A stretch of 64,000 nt of DNA, taken from Alitabrizicola rongguiensis (GTDB lineage: Bacteria; Pseudomonadota; Alphaproteobacteria; Rhodobacterales; Rhodobacteraceae). Position numbers and translations under genes: made by a program. How positions within the stretch are numbered: position 1 is the first letter of the stretch; each line of letters opens with the position of its first letter. Below are positions 18,491-28,845 of this stretch, piece by piece. The notes under the pieces are model-generated. The model saw only the letters and a list, made by a program, of their open reading frames with translations. It ran no database searches and was not told the DNA's origin. The DNA lies in NCBI RefSeq assembly GCF_021491355.1, contig NZ_JAKENF010000004.1:124001-188000 (forward strand), written 5' to 3'.

Positions 18491-19108
18491 TCAGGCCAGG
18501 TGCCTGGCAAGGAATTGCCCCGCATAGGCAGCGGCAGGGCGGCTGATGTCATGGCCGACCCCCGCACAGGCGACCAGATCGGCAGGGTGGCCGGCCCGGT
18601 GCAGCTCGCCCCAGGCCTTCAGGCTGTTCCACGCGGGCACAGCCTCGTCCTGAAGTCCGTGCACCAGAAGCATCGGCGTTGTCGGCGGGGGCGCAAACGG
18701 GCGGGTGGTTGCAACGCGACAGGCAAAGGTCGCCATCGCACCGACGGCCCAACGGCCGGAAGCGACGGCATCGAAGACCATCGTCGCTCCTTGCGAAAAA
18801 CCGACCAGACCGACGCGGTCCAGTCGGCCCGATAGCCCTGCCTCGTCGATTGTCGCCTGCAGCAGGGTGTCCAGGGCCGCCCTCGCGGCCCTTACCCGAG
18901 CAGGCCTGTTGCGCGGTGTGACTCCAGCCAGGCTGTACCACTGGTAGCCCCCGCTGCCCTCTTCATGCGGAAAGGGAGCGTTCAGGCGGACAATCCGCGC
19001 TTGCGGAACATGCTCCGCTAGGAGCTCGCCAAGCCAGCCAAGCTCTCCGGCATTGTTGGAGTAACCGTGCAGGAGGATCAGAAGCGGGTCGGCAGGCGGC
19101 TTTGGCAT
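18491..19108 (-). CDS. Carboxylesterase/phospholipase family alpha/beta hydrolase
   Basis: The 205-residue protein has a typical short esterase fold: LILLHGYSNN (oxyanion hole), VGFSQGATM (nucleophile Ser), HGLQDEAVP (Asp) and GVGHDIS (His), so the triad is complete. Its closest family is the YpfH/phospholipase-carboxylesterase group, which hydrolyses short acyl esters. It is transcribed divergently from the modE-like gene with only 65 bases between their starts. A substrate cannot be assigned. Confidence 0.88.
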   Translation of the reverse strand: MPKPPADPLLILLHGYSNNAGELGWLGELLAEHVPQARIVRLNAPFPHEEGSGGYQWYSLAGVTPRNRPARVRAARAALDTLLQATIDEAGLSGRLDRVGLVGFSQGATMVFDAVASGRWAVGAMATFACRVATTRPFAPPPTTPMLLVHGLQDEAVPAWNSLKAWGELHRAGHPADLVACAGVGHDISRPAAAYAGQFLARHLA

Positions 19109-19173
19109 CGTTGAGTCCGACAGGGAACAGACCGATCATCGCGGCGGACCATGCCACTTGCAATGGGGGCGTC

Positions 19174-19569
19174 ATGCGGGAAAATTCGGTCATGACCGAC
19201 AGCACCCAGCCCCGCCCCGAGCCGCGCCTGCGTTTGCGCTTGTATTTCGGCAGCGCCATGCTTGGCCCCGGCAAGGCCGAGTTGCTGGAGCGGATCAGGG
19301 ACAGCGGTTCAATCTCGGCGGCGGGACGGGCCATGGGCATGAGTTACAAGCGCGCCTGGATGCTGGTCGAGGAAATGAACGCTGCCTTCGCGCAGCCAGT
19401 CGTGGACAGCGCCCGCGGTGGGGCGGGTGGGGGCGGCGCCCGCCTGACAGAGACCGGTACGACCGTGCTGGCCGAGTTCCGTGCCCTGGAAGCAGTTACC
19501 CGGTCCGAAGGAGCAGGTCATATCGCAGCGCTTCAGGCCTTGCTAAGGGATATTCCCGACGAGAAATAA
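19174..19569 (+). CDS. modE: ModE-like winged-helix regulator without molybdate-binding domain
   Basis: The 131-residue protein has the ModE-type N-terminal DNA-binding domain: LLERIRDSGSISAAGRAMGM then SYKRAWMLVEEMN, followed by the wing (GGAGGGGARLTETG). Full ModE proteins are about 260 residues and carry two molybdate-binding MOP repeats. These are absent, so this is a short form. It directly precedes modABC, and a dyad lies between it and modA. The start at 19174 is favoured by a G-rich site upstream. The ATG at 19192 is an alternative. How it senses molybdate is unclear. Confidence 0.82.
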   Translation: MRENSVMTDSTQPRPEPRLRLRLYFGSAMLGPGKAELLERIRDSGSISAAGRAMGMSYKRAWMLVEEMNAAFAQPVVDSARGGAGGGGARLTETGTTVLAEFRALEAVTRSEGAGHIAALQALLRDIPDEK

Positions 19570-19595
19570 CGCTTGCGCGGATGTCAGGGCGAAGT

Positions 19596-19617
19596 GATAT
19601 GTCTGAAGAAACATATC
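19596..19617. promoter_or_regulatory. Perfect dyad upstream of modA, probable Mo-box operator
   Basis: GATATGT (19596-19602) and ACATATC (19611-19617) are perfect inverted repeats with an 8-base spacer. The dyad sits between the modE stop and the modA ribosome-binding site (CGGAGG at 19621-19626). The AT-rich arms with a TATC end resemble known ModE sites (ATCGTTATATA-type half sites), and the neighbouring gene encodes a ModE-like protein. Confidence 0.7.
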
Positions 19618-19631
19618 GCTCGGAGGCTTTC

Positions 19632-20420
19632 GTGATTCCGCTTTTCTCCCGCCGCGCCGCCCTCGGTCTTGCCCTCGCCCTTGGCACGGCGCTGCCGTCG
19701 GTCGCCGCCGCAGATGAGATCACCGTCTTTGCCGCTGCGAGCCTCAAGAACGCGCTCGACGCCATCGCGACCGACTGGCAGGCCAAGACGGGCAATACAA
19801 CCAAGATCTCGTATGCTGGCAGCTCTGCGCTGGCCAAACAGATCCAAGAGGGTGCGCCGGCGGATGTGTTCATCTCGGCGGCGGTCAACTGGATGGACAC
19901 ACTGCAAAAGGACAAGCTCATCAAGCCCGAGACGCGGCGCGACCTGCTGGGCAACACGCTTGTGCTGATCGCCCATGGCCCGGATGCGCCGAAGATCGAG
20001 GTCGGCAAGAATCTAGACCTGACCGGGATGCTGAAAGGCGGGAAGCTGTCGATGGCACTGGTCGATTCCGTGCCTGCTGGGCAATACGGGAAAGAGGCGC
20101 TGACCAATCTCGGCCTGTGGTCGTCGGTCGAAGGATCGGTCGCCCAGTCCGACAACGTGCGTGCGGCCCTGCAACTGGTGCAATTGGGCGAAGCGCCCCT
20201 GGGCATCGTCTATGCCTCGGATGCAGTCGCCGACATGGAAGCTGGCGCCGAGGTCACAGTGGTTGGAGCTTTTCCCGCCGACACCCACAAGCCGATTATC
20301 TATCCGGCCGCCATCGTCTCAAGCTCGACTTCGCCGGCAGCCGAAGATTTCCTCAAGACCCTTTCCAGCGCGGCAGCAGCCAAGGTATTCGAAGCTCAGG
20401 GTTTCACCGTTCTAAAGTAG
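19632..20420 (+). CDS. modA: Molybdate ABC transporter substrate-binding protein
   Basis: The 262-residue precursor binds molybdate in the periplasm. A GTG at 19632 is the best start because CGGAGG precedes it by 5 bases. It gives MIPLFSRRAALGLALALGTA, a clean signal peptide. An ATG at 19599 would place the dyad inside the coding region. The mature part begins ADEITVFAAASLKNALDAIA and contains SYAGSSALAKQIQEGAPADV, typical of ModA. It is followed by modB after 14 bases. Confidence 0.93.
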   Translation: MIPLFSRRAALGLALALGTALPSVAAADEITVFAAASLKNALDAIATDWQAKTGNTTKISYAGSSALAKQIQEGAPADVFISAAVNWMDTLQKDKLIKPETRRDLLGNTLVLIAHGPDAPKIEVGKNLDLTGMLKGGKLSMALVDSVPAGQYGKEALTNLGLWSSVEGSVAQSDNVRAALQLVQLGEAPLGIVYASDAVADMEAGAEVTVVGAFPADTHKPIIYPAAIVSSSTSPAAEDFLKTLSSAAAAKVFEAQGFTVLK

Positions 20421-20434
20421 GGAGGGACGCGGCC

Positions 20435-21130
20435 ATGGCGGACTGGCTTTCGCCCTCCGACTGGCAGGCCGTCGCGCTTTCTCTGCGGGTCGCCCTATGG
20501 GCGACGCTGGTCAGTCTGCCCCTTGGCATCTTCGTGGCCTGGCTGCTGGCGAGGAAAGAGTTCTGGGGCAAATCGCTGCTGAATGGCCTTGTTCATCTGC
20601 CACTGATCCTTCCGCCGGTCGTGACAGGCTACCTTCTGCTTCTGACCTTCGGGCGGCGAGGCTGGGCCGGCGGATTTCTGGAGCAATTCGGCATCGTCTT
20701 CGCCTTTCGCTGGACCGGCGCGGCACTTGCCTGCGGCGTGATGGCCTTTCCGCTGATGGTGCGCGCGATCCGCCTGTCGATCGAGGCGGTCGATCCGCGG
20801 CTGGAACAGGCAAGCGCGACGCTTGGCGCACGGCCAATCCTTGTGTTCCTGACCGTCACCCTGCCGCTGATCCTGCCCGGCATAATTGCGGGGGCGATCC
20901 TCGCCTTCGCCAAGGCGATGGGCGAGTTCGGCGCGACCATCACCTTTGTCTCGAACATCCCGGGCGAGACCCAAACCCTGCCCTCGGCCATCTACGCCCT
21001 TCTGCAGGTCCCTGGGGGCGATGAGCCGGCGGCGCGCCTCGTGGGCATCTCCATCGCCATCGCAATGCTTGCGCTTCTCCTGTCGGAATGGATTGCGCGG
21101 GCCGTGGCGCGCAGGATCGCCGCTGGATGA
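20435..21130 (+). CDS. modB: Molybdate ABC transporter permease
   Basis: The 231-residue inner-membrane permease has about five to six hydrophobic helices and the EAA loop (EQASATLGARPILVFLTVTL) that contacts the ATPase. PLILPPVVTGYLLL and MGEFGATITFVSNIPGETQT are typical for ModB. The start at 20435 follows GGGAGGGA. Its stop overlaps the modC start (ATGA). Confidence 0.94.
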   Translation: MADWLSPSDWQAVALSLRVALWATLVSLPLGIFVAWLLARKEFWGKSLLNGLVHLPLILPPVVTGYLLLLTFGRRGWAGGFLEQFGIVFAFRWTGAALACGVMAFPLMVRAIRLSIEAVDPRLEQASATLGARPILVFLTVTLPLILPGIIAGAILAFAKAMGEFGATITFVSNIPGETQTLPSAIYALLQVPGGDEPAARLVGISIAIAMLALLLSEWIARAVARRIAAG

Positions 21131-22218
21131 CCCTGTCCGTTTCCCTTCGCCATGCCTTCCCCGGCTTTTCACTCGACGTCGCCTTCGAGGCACCCAAGGG
21201 TGTGACCGCGCTCTTCGGTCGATCGGGGTCGGGCAAGACGACGGTCGTCAACGCGGTGGCGGGCCTTCTGCGCCCGGATGCGGGCCGGATCGTGCTGGAT
21301 GAGACCGTGCTTCTGGACAGCGCGCGGCAGGTCTTTCTGCCCCCCCATCGCCGCCGGCTGGGCTACGTGTTTCAGGAGGGGCGCCTGTTCCCGCACCTGA
21401 CCGTCTCTCAGAATCTGCGATACGCCCAGTGGTTCGCGCCGGCGAAGCGCCGCCGAGACTTCGACAGGGTGGTCGAACTCCTTGGCTTGGGCTCCCTGCT
21501 CGATCGGCGTCCCTTGTATCTTTCGGGTGGCGAGAAACAGCGCGTGGCGATCGGGCGGGCTCTGCTGTCGGCGCCCTCGATGTTGCTAATGGACGAGCCG
21601 CTCGCTGCGCTTGACACCGCGCGCAAGGCCGAGATCCTGCCCTGGCTCGAACGGCTGCGCGACGAGACGCATCTTCCGATCCTCTATGTCAGCCATTCCC
21701 TGCCAGAGGTTGCCCGTCTCGCCACTACGGTCGTGCTGCTGGACGGTGGCCGAATCCTGCGAACCGGCCCGGTTACCGAGCTTCTCTCCGATCCGGACGT
21801 GGCGCCTGCGCTCGGCATCCGTGATGCGGGATCGCTGCTGACGGCACGGATCGCCGCGCAGGAGCCCGACGGGTTGACCCGGCTCGACTCCCCTGCAGGT
21901 CCATTGTGGCTACCGAAGATTGCGCGCCCAGACGGCGCAACCGTGCGCGTGCGGATCGCCGCGCAGGACGTGATGCTGGCGCGGACAAGGCCCATGGAGA
22001 TTTCTGCCCTGAACGTGCTTCCCGTGACGATCTCGGCCATACGCACAGATCAAAGCGCAAGCGCGCTGATACAGCTTTCAGCGGGTGGGGATCACATCCT
22101 GGCGCGCATCACGCGCCGCTCGCTGACCGTCCTGCAACTGGCCGAGGGCGACCGGCTGTTCGCCGTCATCAAGTCGGTCTCGGTGGCCGACGAGTCGGTC
22201 GGCCTGACCGGGCCCTGA
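21127..22218 (+). CDS. modC: Molybdate ABC transporter ATP-binding protein
   Basis: The 363-residue ATPase energises molybdate uptake. Walker A is GRSGSGKTT near residue 32, the signature is LSGGEKQRVAIGRAL, Walker B is MLLMDEPLAALD, and the switch His is in LYVSHSL. The C-terminal 140 residues form a MOP-type domain (VRIAAQDVMLA, ISALNVLPVTI) that can bind molybdate and inhibit the ATPase. This is the only molybdate-sensing domain found in the locus. Confidence 0.94.
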   Translation: MTLSVSLRHAFPGFSLDVAFEAPKGVTALFGRSGSGKTTVVNAVAGLLRPDAGRIVLDETVLLDSARQVFLPPHRRRLGYVFQEGRLFPHLTVSQNLRYAQWFAPAKRRRDFDRVVELLGLGSLLDRRPLYLSGGEKQRVAIGRALLSAPSMLLMDEPLAALDTARKAEILPWLERLRDETHLPILYVSHSLPEVARLATTVVLLDGGRILRTGPVTELLSDPDVAPALGIRDAGSLLTARIAAQEPDGLTRLDSPAGPLWLPKIARPDGATVRVRIAAQDVMLARTRPMEISALNVLPVTISAIRTDQSASALIQLSAGGDHILARITRRSLTVLQLAEGDRLFAVIKSVSVADESVGLTGP

Positions 22219-22221
22219 GCG

Positions 22222-22467
22222 TCACTTCTTCTTGGTTTCCAGCGCATCGAGCCGGGCCTTGAGCGCCTCGTTCTCTTCGCGTGCCTTGGCGGCCATCGCC
22301 TTGACTGCGTCAAACTCCTCGCGCGTTACGAAATCGCGGTCGGCCAGCCAGCGGTCGATGAGACCCTTCATCGCCGTCTCGGCCTCGGTCTTGGCGCCTT
22401 GGGCCACACCCATGGCGTTCGTCATGAGTTGCGACATGTCGTCGAAGAACTTGTTGCGGGTCTGCAT
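22222..22467 (-). CDS. ubiK: Ubiquinone biosynthesis accessory factor UbiK family (BMFP domain)
   Basis: The 81-residue protein starts MQTRNKFFDDMSQLMTNAMG and ends in a coiled coil rich in Ala, Lys and Glu (REENEALKARLDALETKKK), as in the BMFP/UbiK family. In Escherichia coli UbiK supports the ubiquinone synthesis complex with UbiJ. GGAGG lies 5 bases before the ATG at 22467. It converges with modC and diverges from lgt. Confidence 0.85.
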   Translation of the reverse strand: MQTRNKFFDDMSQLMTNAMGVAQGAKTEAETAMKGLIDRWLADRDFVTREEFDAVKAMAAKAREENEALKARLDALETKKK

Positions 22468-22583
22468 GGTGGCCTCCATCGAGTGGCAGTGTTCTATATG
22501 GTCTGCCAGGCGGCGGCGCACAAGGTTGACATCGCCGCGGCCCCGCCGGACAACCCCGATGCCGCCCGCGAACGGAGCCGTCG

Positions 22584-23474
22584 ATGAGCTATATCCCCTT
22601 CCCGAACATCTCGAACGAGGTCTTCTCGATCGAAATCCTCGGGATGACGCTGTCCCTGCGCTGGTATGCGCTGGCCTATATCGCCGGCATCCTGATCGGC
22701 TGGCGGATCATCGTCGCCCTGTTGCGCCGCCCGTTGCTCTGGCGAAACGGCGCGCCGATGACCGAGCAGCAGCTTGAAAACCTGCTGACATGGGTGATCC
22801 TTGGCATCGTGCTGGGCGGACGACTGGGGTTCGTTCTGTTCTACCAGCCGGGCTATTACCTCGCGAACCCGTTCGAGATCCTGAAAATCTGGGAAGGCGG
22901 CATGTCCTTCCACGGCGGGTTTCTGGGTGTGGTCACGGCCGTCTGGCTGTTCTGTCGCCATCAGGGGATTCCCATTGCCTCGGCCGCAGATGCAATAGCC
23001 GTCGCCGCGCCGCCCGGACTATGCCTGGGGCGCATCGCCAACTTCATCAATGCCGAGCTTTGGGGCCGGCCGACCACCCTGCCCTGGGGCGTGGCCTTTC
23101 CCGGCGATGCGGCACAAACCTGCCCGGGCGTGCTGACGATCTGTGCCCGGCACCCGTCGCAGATCTATGAGGCTGTTCTGGAAGGGCTGATCCTCGGGTC
23201 GGTCCTGCTTTACCTCGTCTGGCGGAAGGGCTGGCTGAAGATACCGGGGCAAACGGCCGGGTTGTTCTTTGCCGGTTACGGGATGGCCCGCTTCATCGTC
23301 GAGTTCTTCCGGCAGGCCGACGCCCAGTACATCACCCCCGACAACCCGCTTGGTCACGTGATCCGCCTGACGGACAGTTTCGGTTTCAGCATGGGCCAAC
23401 TTCTGTCCCTGCCAATGGTGGCCGTCGGTCTTGCCGTCATCTGGTGGGCGCGAACGCGCAAGGCCAAGGCGTGA
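22584..23474 (+). CDS. lgt: Phosphatidylglycerol-prolipoprotein diacylglyceryl transferase
   Basis: The 296-residue inner-membrane enzyme moves diacylglycerol onto the lipobox Cys of prolipoproteins. It shows several membrane helices, the HGGFLG motif near residue 111, [16 protein letters not shown] (the Lgt signature) and HPSQIYEA. The ATG at 22584 is preceded by GGAG. Its stop overlaps the GTG of the next gene, so it is the first gene of lgt-midA-pgeF. Confidence 0.95.
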   Translation: MSYIPFPNISNEVFSIEILGMTLSLRWYALAYIAGILIGWRIIVALLRRPLLWRNGAPMTEQQLENLLTWVILGIVLGGRLGFVLFYQPGYYLANPFEILKIWEGGMSFHGGFLGVVTAVWLFCRHQGIPIASAADAIAVAAPPGLCLGRIANFINAELWGRPTTLPWGVAFPGDAAQTCPGVLTICARHPSQIYEAVLEGLILGSVLLYLVWRKGWLKIPGQTAGLFFAGYGMARFIVEFFRQADAQYITPDNPLGHVIRLTDSFGFSMGQLLSLPMVAVGLAVIWWARTRKAKA

Positions 23475-24532
23475 CACCACTTGGCGACCTCCTGATCCGG
23501 CGCATCCGCGAAACCGGGCCTATCTCGATAGCCGACTACATGGCGGAATGCCTGTTGCACCCGGTTCACGGCTATTACACCACCCGGCCGGTTTTCGGCG
23601 GCAAAGGCGATTTCACGACCGCGCCCGAGATCAGCCAGATGTTCGGCGAACTGATTGGCCTGGCGCTTGCGCAGAACTGGATGGATCAGGGATCCCCGTC
23701 CCCCTTTACGCTGGCCGAACTGGGCCCGGGCCGCGGGACGCTGATGGCCGATCTTCTGCGGGCAACGCGCGGTGTGCCGGGGTTCCAGGCGGCGGCGCGG
23801 ATCACGCTGGTCGAAGCCTCTCCCCGCCTGCGAGAGATACAGCGCGAGGCCCTGGCGGGCCACGAGGTGAGCTGGATCGATACGCCAACCGCACTGCCCG
23901 CTGCGCCGCTGCTTCTGATCGCCAACGAATTCTTCGACGCCCTGCCGATCTGCCAGTTCCAGCGTCACCCGATGGGCTGGCAAGAGCGTGTTGTGGGGCT
24001 TGATGGCGAACGACTCGTGCCAGGGCTCTCTCCCCCGATGCAACTGGACCTTCTGGAGGCCCGCCTGTCCGATACCGACATCGGCGAGGTCGTCGAGATC
24101 TGTCCGGCCGCCGCCGGCATCGTCGCTGAGATTGCGGAGCGCATACGCCGCTATGGCGGAGCAGCGATCGTGATCGACTATGGCGGGTGGCATTCGCGCG
24201 GCGACACGTTCCAAGCCCTGGCCGGACATGCCTTTGCCGACCCCTACGCTGCGCCCGGAACAGCCGATCTGACCGCTCATGTCGACTTCGAACCGCTGGC
24301 ACTTGCCGCAGGGCAATGCGCCGTCACCGCCATGACAGACCAGGGAGTTCTGCTCGAGCGTCTCGGGATCACGGCGCGCGCACAGGCGCTGGCACGGCAT
24401 TTGTCTGGCACGGCGCTGGAAGCACATGTCGCCGCGCATCGACGCTTGACCCATCCCGAGGAAATGGGAAGGCTGTTCAAGGCGATCGCCATTCACCCCA
24501 AGGGCAGCGCGCCGCCACCGGGATTCGACTGA
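23471..24532 (+). CDS. SAM-dependent methyltransferase, MidA/NDUFAF7 family
   Basis: The 353-residue protein starts at GTG inside the lgt stop. [14 protein letters not shown] near residue 92 is the SAM-binding loop, and [17 protein letters not shown] is the hallmark of the MidA family. The mitochondrial member NDUFAF7 methylates an Arg of complex I subunit NDUFS2. Whether this bacterial protein has a similar target is unknown. It overlaps pgeF by one base (TGATG). Confidence 0.88.
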   Translation: MTPLGDLLIRRIRETGPISIADYMAECLLHPVHGYYTTRPVFGGKGDFTTAPEISQMFGELIGLALAQNWMDQGSPSPFTLAELGPGRGTLMADLLRATRGVPGFQAAARITLVEASPRLREIQREALAGHEVSWIDTPTALPAAPLLLIANEFFDALPICQFQRHPMGWQERVVGLDGERLVPGLSPPMQLDLLEARLSDTDIGEVVEICPAAAGIVAEIAERIRRYGGAAIVIDYGGWHSRGDTFQALAGHAFADPYAAPGTADLTAHVDFEPLALAAGQCAVTAMTDQGVLLERLGITARAQALARHLSGTALEAHVAAHRRLTHPEEMGRLFKAIAIHPKGSAPPPGFD

Positions 24533-25284
24533 TGCTCGAGATCATCACCTCCCCCCTGCTGCAGCCGATCAGGCATGGCTTCTTCACCCGCAAGGGCGGG
24601 GCATCCTCCGGAATCTTCGCCGGGCTCAATTGCGGGACCGGAAGCAGCGACCTGGCCGAGGTCGTCGCCATAAACCGAGCCCGCGCGGCCGAGGCGATGG
24701 GCATAAGCCCTGCAGCCCTTGTCACCGTCAATCAGGTGCATTCCGCCGATGTCGTGACCGTGACCACGCCCCTGCCGGACCGCCCCCGTGCCGATGCGAT
24801 GGTGACCGCCACGCCGGGGCTGGCTCTGGCCGTCCTGACAGCCGACTGCCAGCCGGTGCTGTTCGCCGACCCTGATGCGCAAGTCATCGGCGCCGCTCAT
24901 GCCGGTTGGCGCGGCGCCCGGGATGGCGTGCTCGAGGCGACAGTCGAAGCGATGGAAGCGCTTGGTGCCGTACGGACCCGCATCCGAGCTGTGATCGGCC
25001 CGACCATCAGCCAAAGAGCCTATGAGGTCGGACCGGAGTTCGTCGAAGGCTTCATCGACGATGACCGCGACAACGCCCGCTTTTTCGCCAACGGCAAGGG
25101 CGACCGGGCGCTGTTCGATCTTCCCGCCTTTGGTCTGCATCGCCTGCGCGGCCTCGGCCTCGCCGATGTGGGATGGACAGGCCACTGCACCTATTCGGAC
25201 CCCGAGCGCTTCTATTCCTACCGCCGCACCACCCATGCCGGCGAAGCGGACTACGGCCGGCTTCTGTCGGCGATCCGCCTCTGA
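24532..25284 (+). CDS. pgeF: Peptidoglycan editing factor PgeF (laccase-domain protein)
   Basis: The 250-residue protein has the YfiH fold: TADCQPVLF, AAHAGWRGARDGVLE and GHCTYSDPERFYSYRR provide the metal-binding His and Cys residues. In Escherichia coli PgeF keeps L-Ser out of peptidoglycan stem peptides. Some relatives also act on purine nucleosides. It is the third gene of a tightly packed operon starting at lgt. A strong hairpin follows at 25312-25344. Confidence 0.9.
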   Translation: MLEIITSPLLQPIRHGFFTRKGGASSGIFAGLNCGTGSSDLAEVVAINRARAAEAMGISPAALVTVNQVHSADVVTVTTPLPDRPRADAMVTATPGLALAVLTADCQPVLFADPDAQVIGAAHAGWRGARDGVLEATVEAMEALGAVRTRIRAVIGPTISQRAYEVGPEFVEGFIDDDRDNARFFANGKGDRALFDLPAFGLHRLRGLGLADVGWTGHCTYSDPERFYSYRRTTHAGEADYGRLLSAIRL

Positions 25285-25311
25285 GCCCTGTAGAATGCGG
25301 CGAAAATGCGA

Positions 25312-25344
25312 GAAACAATCGTATTCTTCGGAATGGATTGTTTC
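25312..25344 (+). terminator. Hairpin with TTCG tetraloop after pgeF
   Basis: GAAACAATC (25312-25320) pairs with GATTGTTTC (25336-25344), and inside it ATTC-TTCG-GAAT forms a second stem with a very stable tetraloop. It lies 27 bases after the pgeF stop. The 3' arm is T-rich, which fits an intrinsic terminator for the lgt operon. Confidence 0.65.
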
Positions 25345-25535
25345 CTGCACGGAAAAAATCAGGCGTTTCCAGTCAGTTGCGCGACAAGCTGTCTGTCAAA
25401 CTCGAATGGTGGCGGCCTTCACAGGGTCAATCAATCGTCCAACGCCTGCCCGATTGACCTGTCATGGCTATGTCGTGGCCAGTTTGGGGGTCACGGCATG
25501 GGTGGCCCGACAAGGCCGGCCGGAGGAGACAGGAA

Positions 25536-25715
25536 ATGACGAAACAGCGCCGCTGGATTCAATCCGCCATCGACACCGCCGCCAACGCGGATTTCATTCT
25601 TCCCTGGACCCGGAGAAAGGCAGCCGTTCTGGCCGTCGCAACGCGGGCCTCGGCCAAGCCGGCCCAGCCACGCCTCGCGGTTCCTGGCCTTTCCTCGAAG
25701 CTCGCCGCGCGCTGA
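25536..25715 (+). CDS. Small hypothetical protein (59 residues)
   Basis: A short gene starts at 25536 (MTKQRRWIQSAIDTAANADF) behind a strong purine-rich site (CCGGAGGAGACAGGAA). The protein is basic with the segment LPWTRRKAAVLAV. From memory, small proteins with a similar W-x-x-S-x-x-x-T-A and LPWTR pattern occur in many Rhodobacteraceae. No function is known. It lacks a signal peptide. An alternative start at 25464 has no visible binding site. Confidence 0.6.
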   Translation: MTKQRRWIQSAIDTAANADFILPWTRRKAAVLAVATRASAKPAQPRLAVPGLSSKLAAR

Positions 25716-26087
25716 CACAGCCCGGTTGCGCCACGCAAGCAGCCGTAATTTCGTCACATTCTCGAATCGGCTCGCGAACAGAACGAGTGGAATACGCCCT
25801 ATTGTGCCGCCACCGGGGATTCCTGCGACAAAAGCCGAAACAATCGGGCGGAGGAAGAGGGGATTGATGCGCAAGATTGCGGCACAGCGGCAAATGTTTG
25901 ACAGACCGCCGCACAACCGACATGGTTAAAACATGACGTTCCATCCGATGCCTGACGGCGTTGTAACGGATCGATTGCTTGCTAAAGGCGGCCCTGGCGT
26001 GACCCTCTGACACGCCGAAAGGGGCCGCCTTTCAAATTCCTTCCCCTGAGTCCGAGATCCTGCCCTGCGCGCCGAGTGAGCTGTAGC
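25716..26087. other. 372-base intergenic region with one strong hairpin
   Basis: I see no convincing gene. A 21-codon open frame at 25867-25929 has no family features. The only structure is a long inverted repeat: AAAGGCGGCCC (25984-25994) pairs with GGGCCGCCTTT (26022-26032), and GGCGTG/CACGCC pair inside it. It lies between the small-protein gene and the end of the Lrp gene. It may end transcription from both sides, or be part of a small RNA. Confidence 0.5.
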
Positions 26088-27715
<1,628 letters not shown>

Positions 27716-27724
27716 GCGTCCCCT

Positions 27725-27745
27725 GATTGCCGCGCCGCGGCAATC
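27725..27745 (+). terminator. Hairpin after trxB
   Basis: GATTGCCGC (27725-27733) and GCGGCAATC (27737-27745) form a perfect 9-bp stem with a 3-base loop, 9 bases after the trxB stop. There is no clear T-tract. Confidence 0.6.
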
Positions 27746-27879
27746 CTCCACTGAATCGCAACAGTCTGTTTCCGATCCGCCTTCGACGGGTCGGGTTTTT
27801 GCCACAGTCCGACCACCCTCAGGACACAGCTGCCCCGTGTTCTGCGCAATGTTGCCACAACCATTATTGGAGTGAGGGG

Positions 27880-28524
27880 ATGAACATACGGAAGACAATG
27901 GCCATGGCGGCCATCTTGATTGCGGCAGGCTTCGGGGCGCAGGCGGCGACGGTGACCGTCGATTTCGAGGGCGATGCCGCGGGCAATGTTGCCAACGGCT
28001 TTACCAGCTCGGGATCGTCGATCGTGTCCTTCACGGACTCGATCGGCAGCAACCTCGAAATCGGCGACTACGGCACCCAGACCGACGGGCAGAGCCTGAT
28101 CGTCCGGCATGATGACCCCAGCACGCTGATCATGACCTTCACGCAGTTGGTCAGCAACCTGTCGATGTCGTTCGGCAACGACGATCCCAGCTTCTCGCTG
28201 GCCGGTGACGTCGCCGTTCTGCAGGGCTACCTCGGTGGAGTGCTGAAGGGGATCTCGCTTGTGGTGATGAACCGCGACGACATCATGAATCAGACGATCG
28301 GCTTCTTCGGACAGCCCATCGACAAGGCAGTCTTCTACTATGGTCGGCTGGCAGTCGGGCCGGACAGCAGCGTCGCGATCAATCCCATCGATCTGATCGA
28401 AGTGGTCGACAACATCACCTTCGAAGTCCCGGACGTGGCAGAAGTTCCGCTGCCCGCCTCGGGTCTCTTGCTTCTGGGCGCCGGCGGACTGATGGCAGCC
28501 ATCCGACGCAAGCGTTCCGTCTGA
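27880..28524 (+). CDS. VPLPA-CTERM sorting domain protein, secreted
   Basis: The 214-residue precursor has a signal peptide (MNIRKTMAMAAILIAAGFGAQA). It ends in the tripartite sorting tail: VPLPASGLLLLGAGGLMAAI plus a basic RRKR cluster. Such tails are recognised by a dedicated exosortase, which removes the tail and links the protein to the surface or matrix. The middle part is beta-rich, Asp/Gly-rich and without Cys. No exosortase gene lies in this window. The gene has its own region upstream and a terminator downstream. Confidence 0.9.
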   Translation: MNIRKTMAMAAILIAAGFGAQAATVTVDFEGDAAGNVANGFTSSGSSIVSFTDSIGSNLEIGDYGTQTDGQSLIVRHDDPSTLIMTFTQLVSNLSMSFGNDDPSFSLAGDVAVLQGYLGGVLKGISLVVMNRDDIMNQTIGFFGQPIDKAVFYYGRLAVGPDSSVAINPIDLIEVVDNITFEVPDVAEVPLPASGLLLLGAGGLMAAIRRKRSV

Positions 28525-28845
28525 AGGCGAACGCGGAACAGTCTCGCTACACCTCGCTGCACACAGAAGAAGCCGGGCCAGGAGGCCCGGCTTCACCATT
28601 CCGAACTGTAAGCCGTCAGACTTGCGGTGACGACCGTTTCGGCAGACCCGGACCTTTCGGGGAAAACATCTTTGGAGTGCCGATCAGGACCAAGATTGCT
28701 GTCGGATTATCGTTTCAATCGCAGAAAAACTGTCTCTTTGAGGAAGATTTTCCCTTATTGCCTTGAGTTTGCCCCCCTCTAAAGGATATCTGCCCGCATC
28801 CCGCAGCCACCCGGCAACCGCGGTCTTATTCAAGGGCCCATCCTG
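28525..28845. other. 321-base intergenic region before the sulfurylase gene
   Basis: Besides the terminator at 28569-28594 I see no gene. The stretch 28680-28760 is richer in A/T than its surroundings and probably holds the promoter for the sulfurylase/kinase gene. No known riboswitch or clear operator dyad could be recognised. Confidence 0.4.
28569..28594. terminator. Hairpin after the VPLPA-CTERM gene
   Basis: GAAGCCGGGCC (28569-28579) and GGCCCGGCTTC (28584-28594) form a perfect 11-bp stem with loop AGGA. It lies 44 bases after the stop codon. Confidence 0.75.

Noticed and set aside
28525..28845. SAM or other riboswitch before the sulfur assimilation gene
   Set aside because: No recognisable conserved core of a known riboswitch was found by eye. 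A covariance search would be needed.
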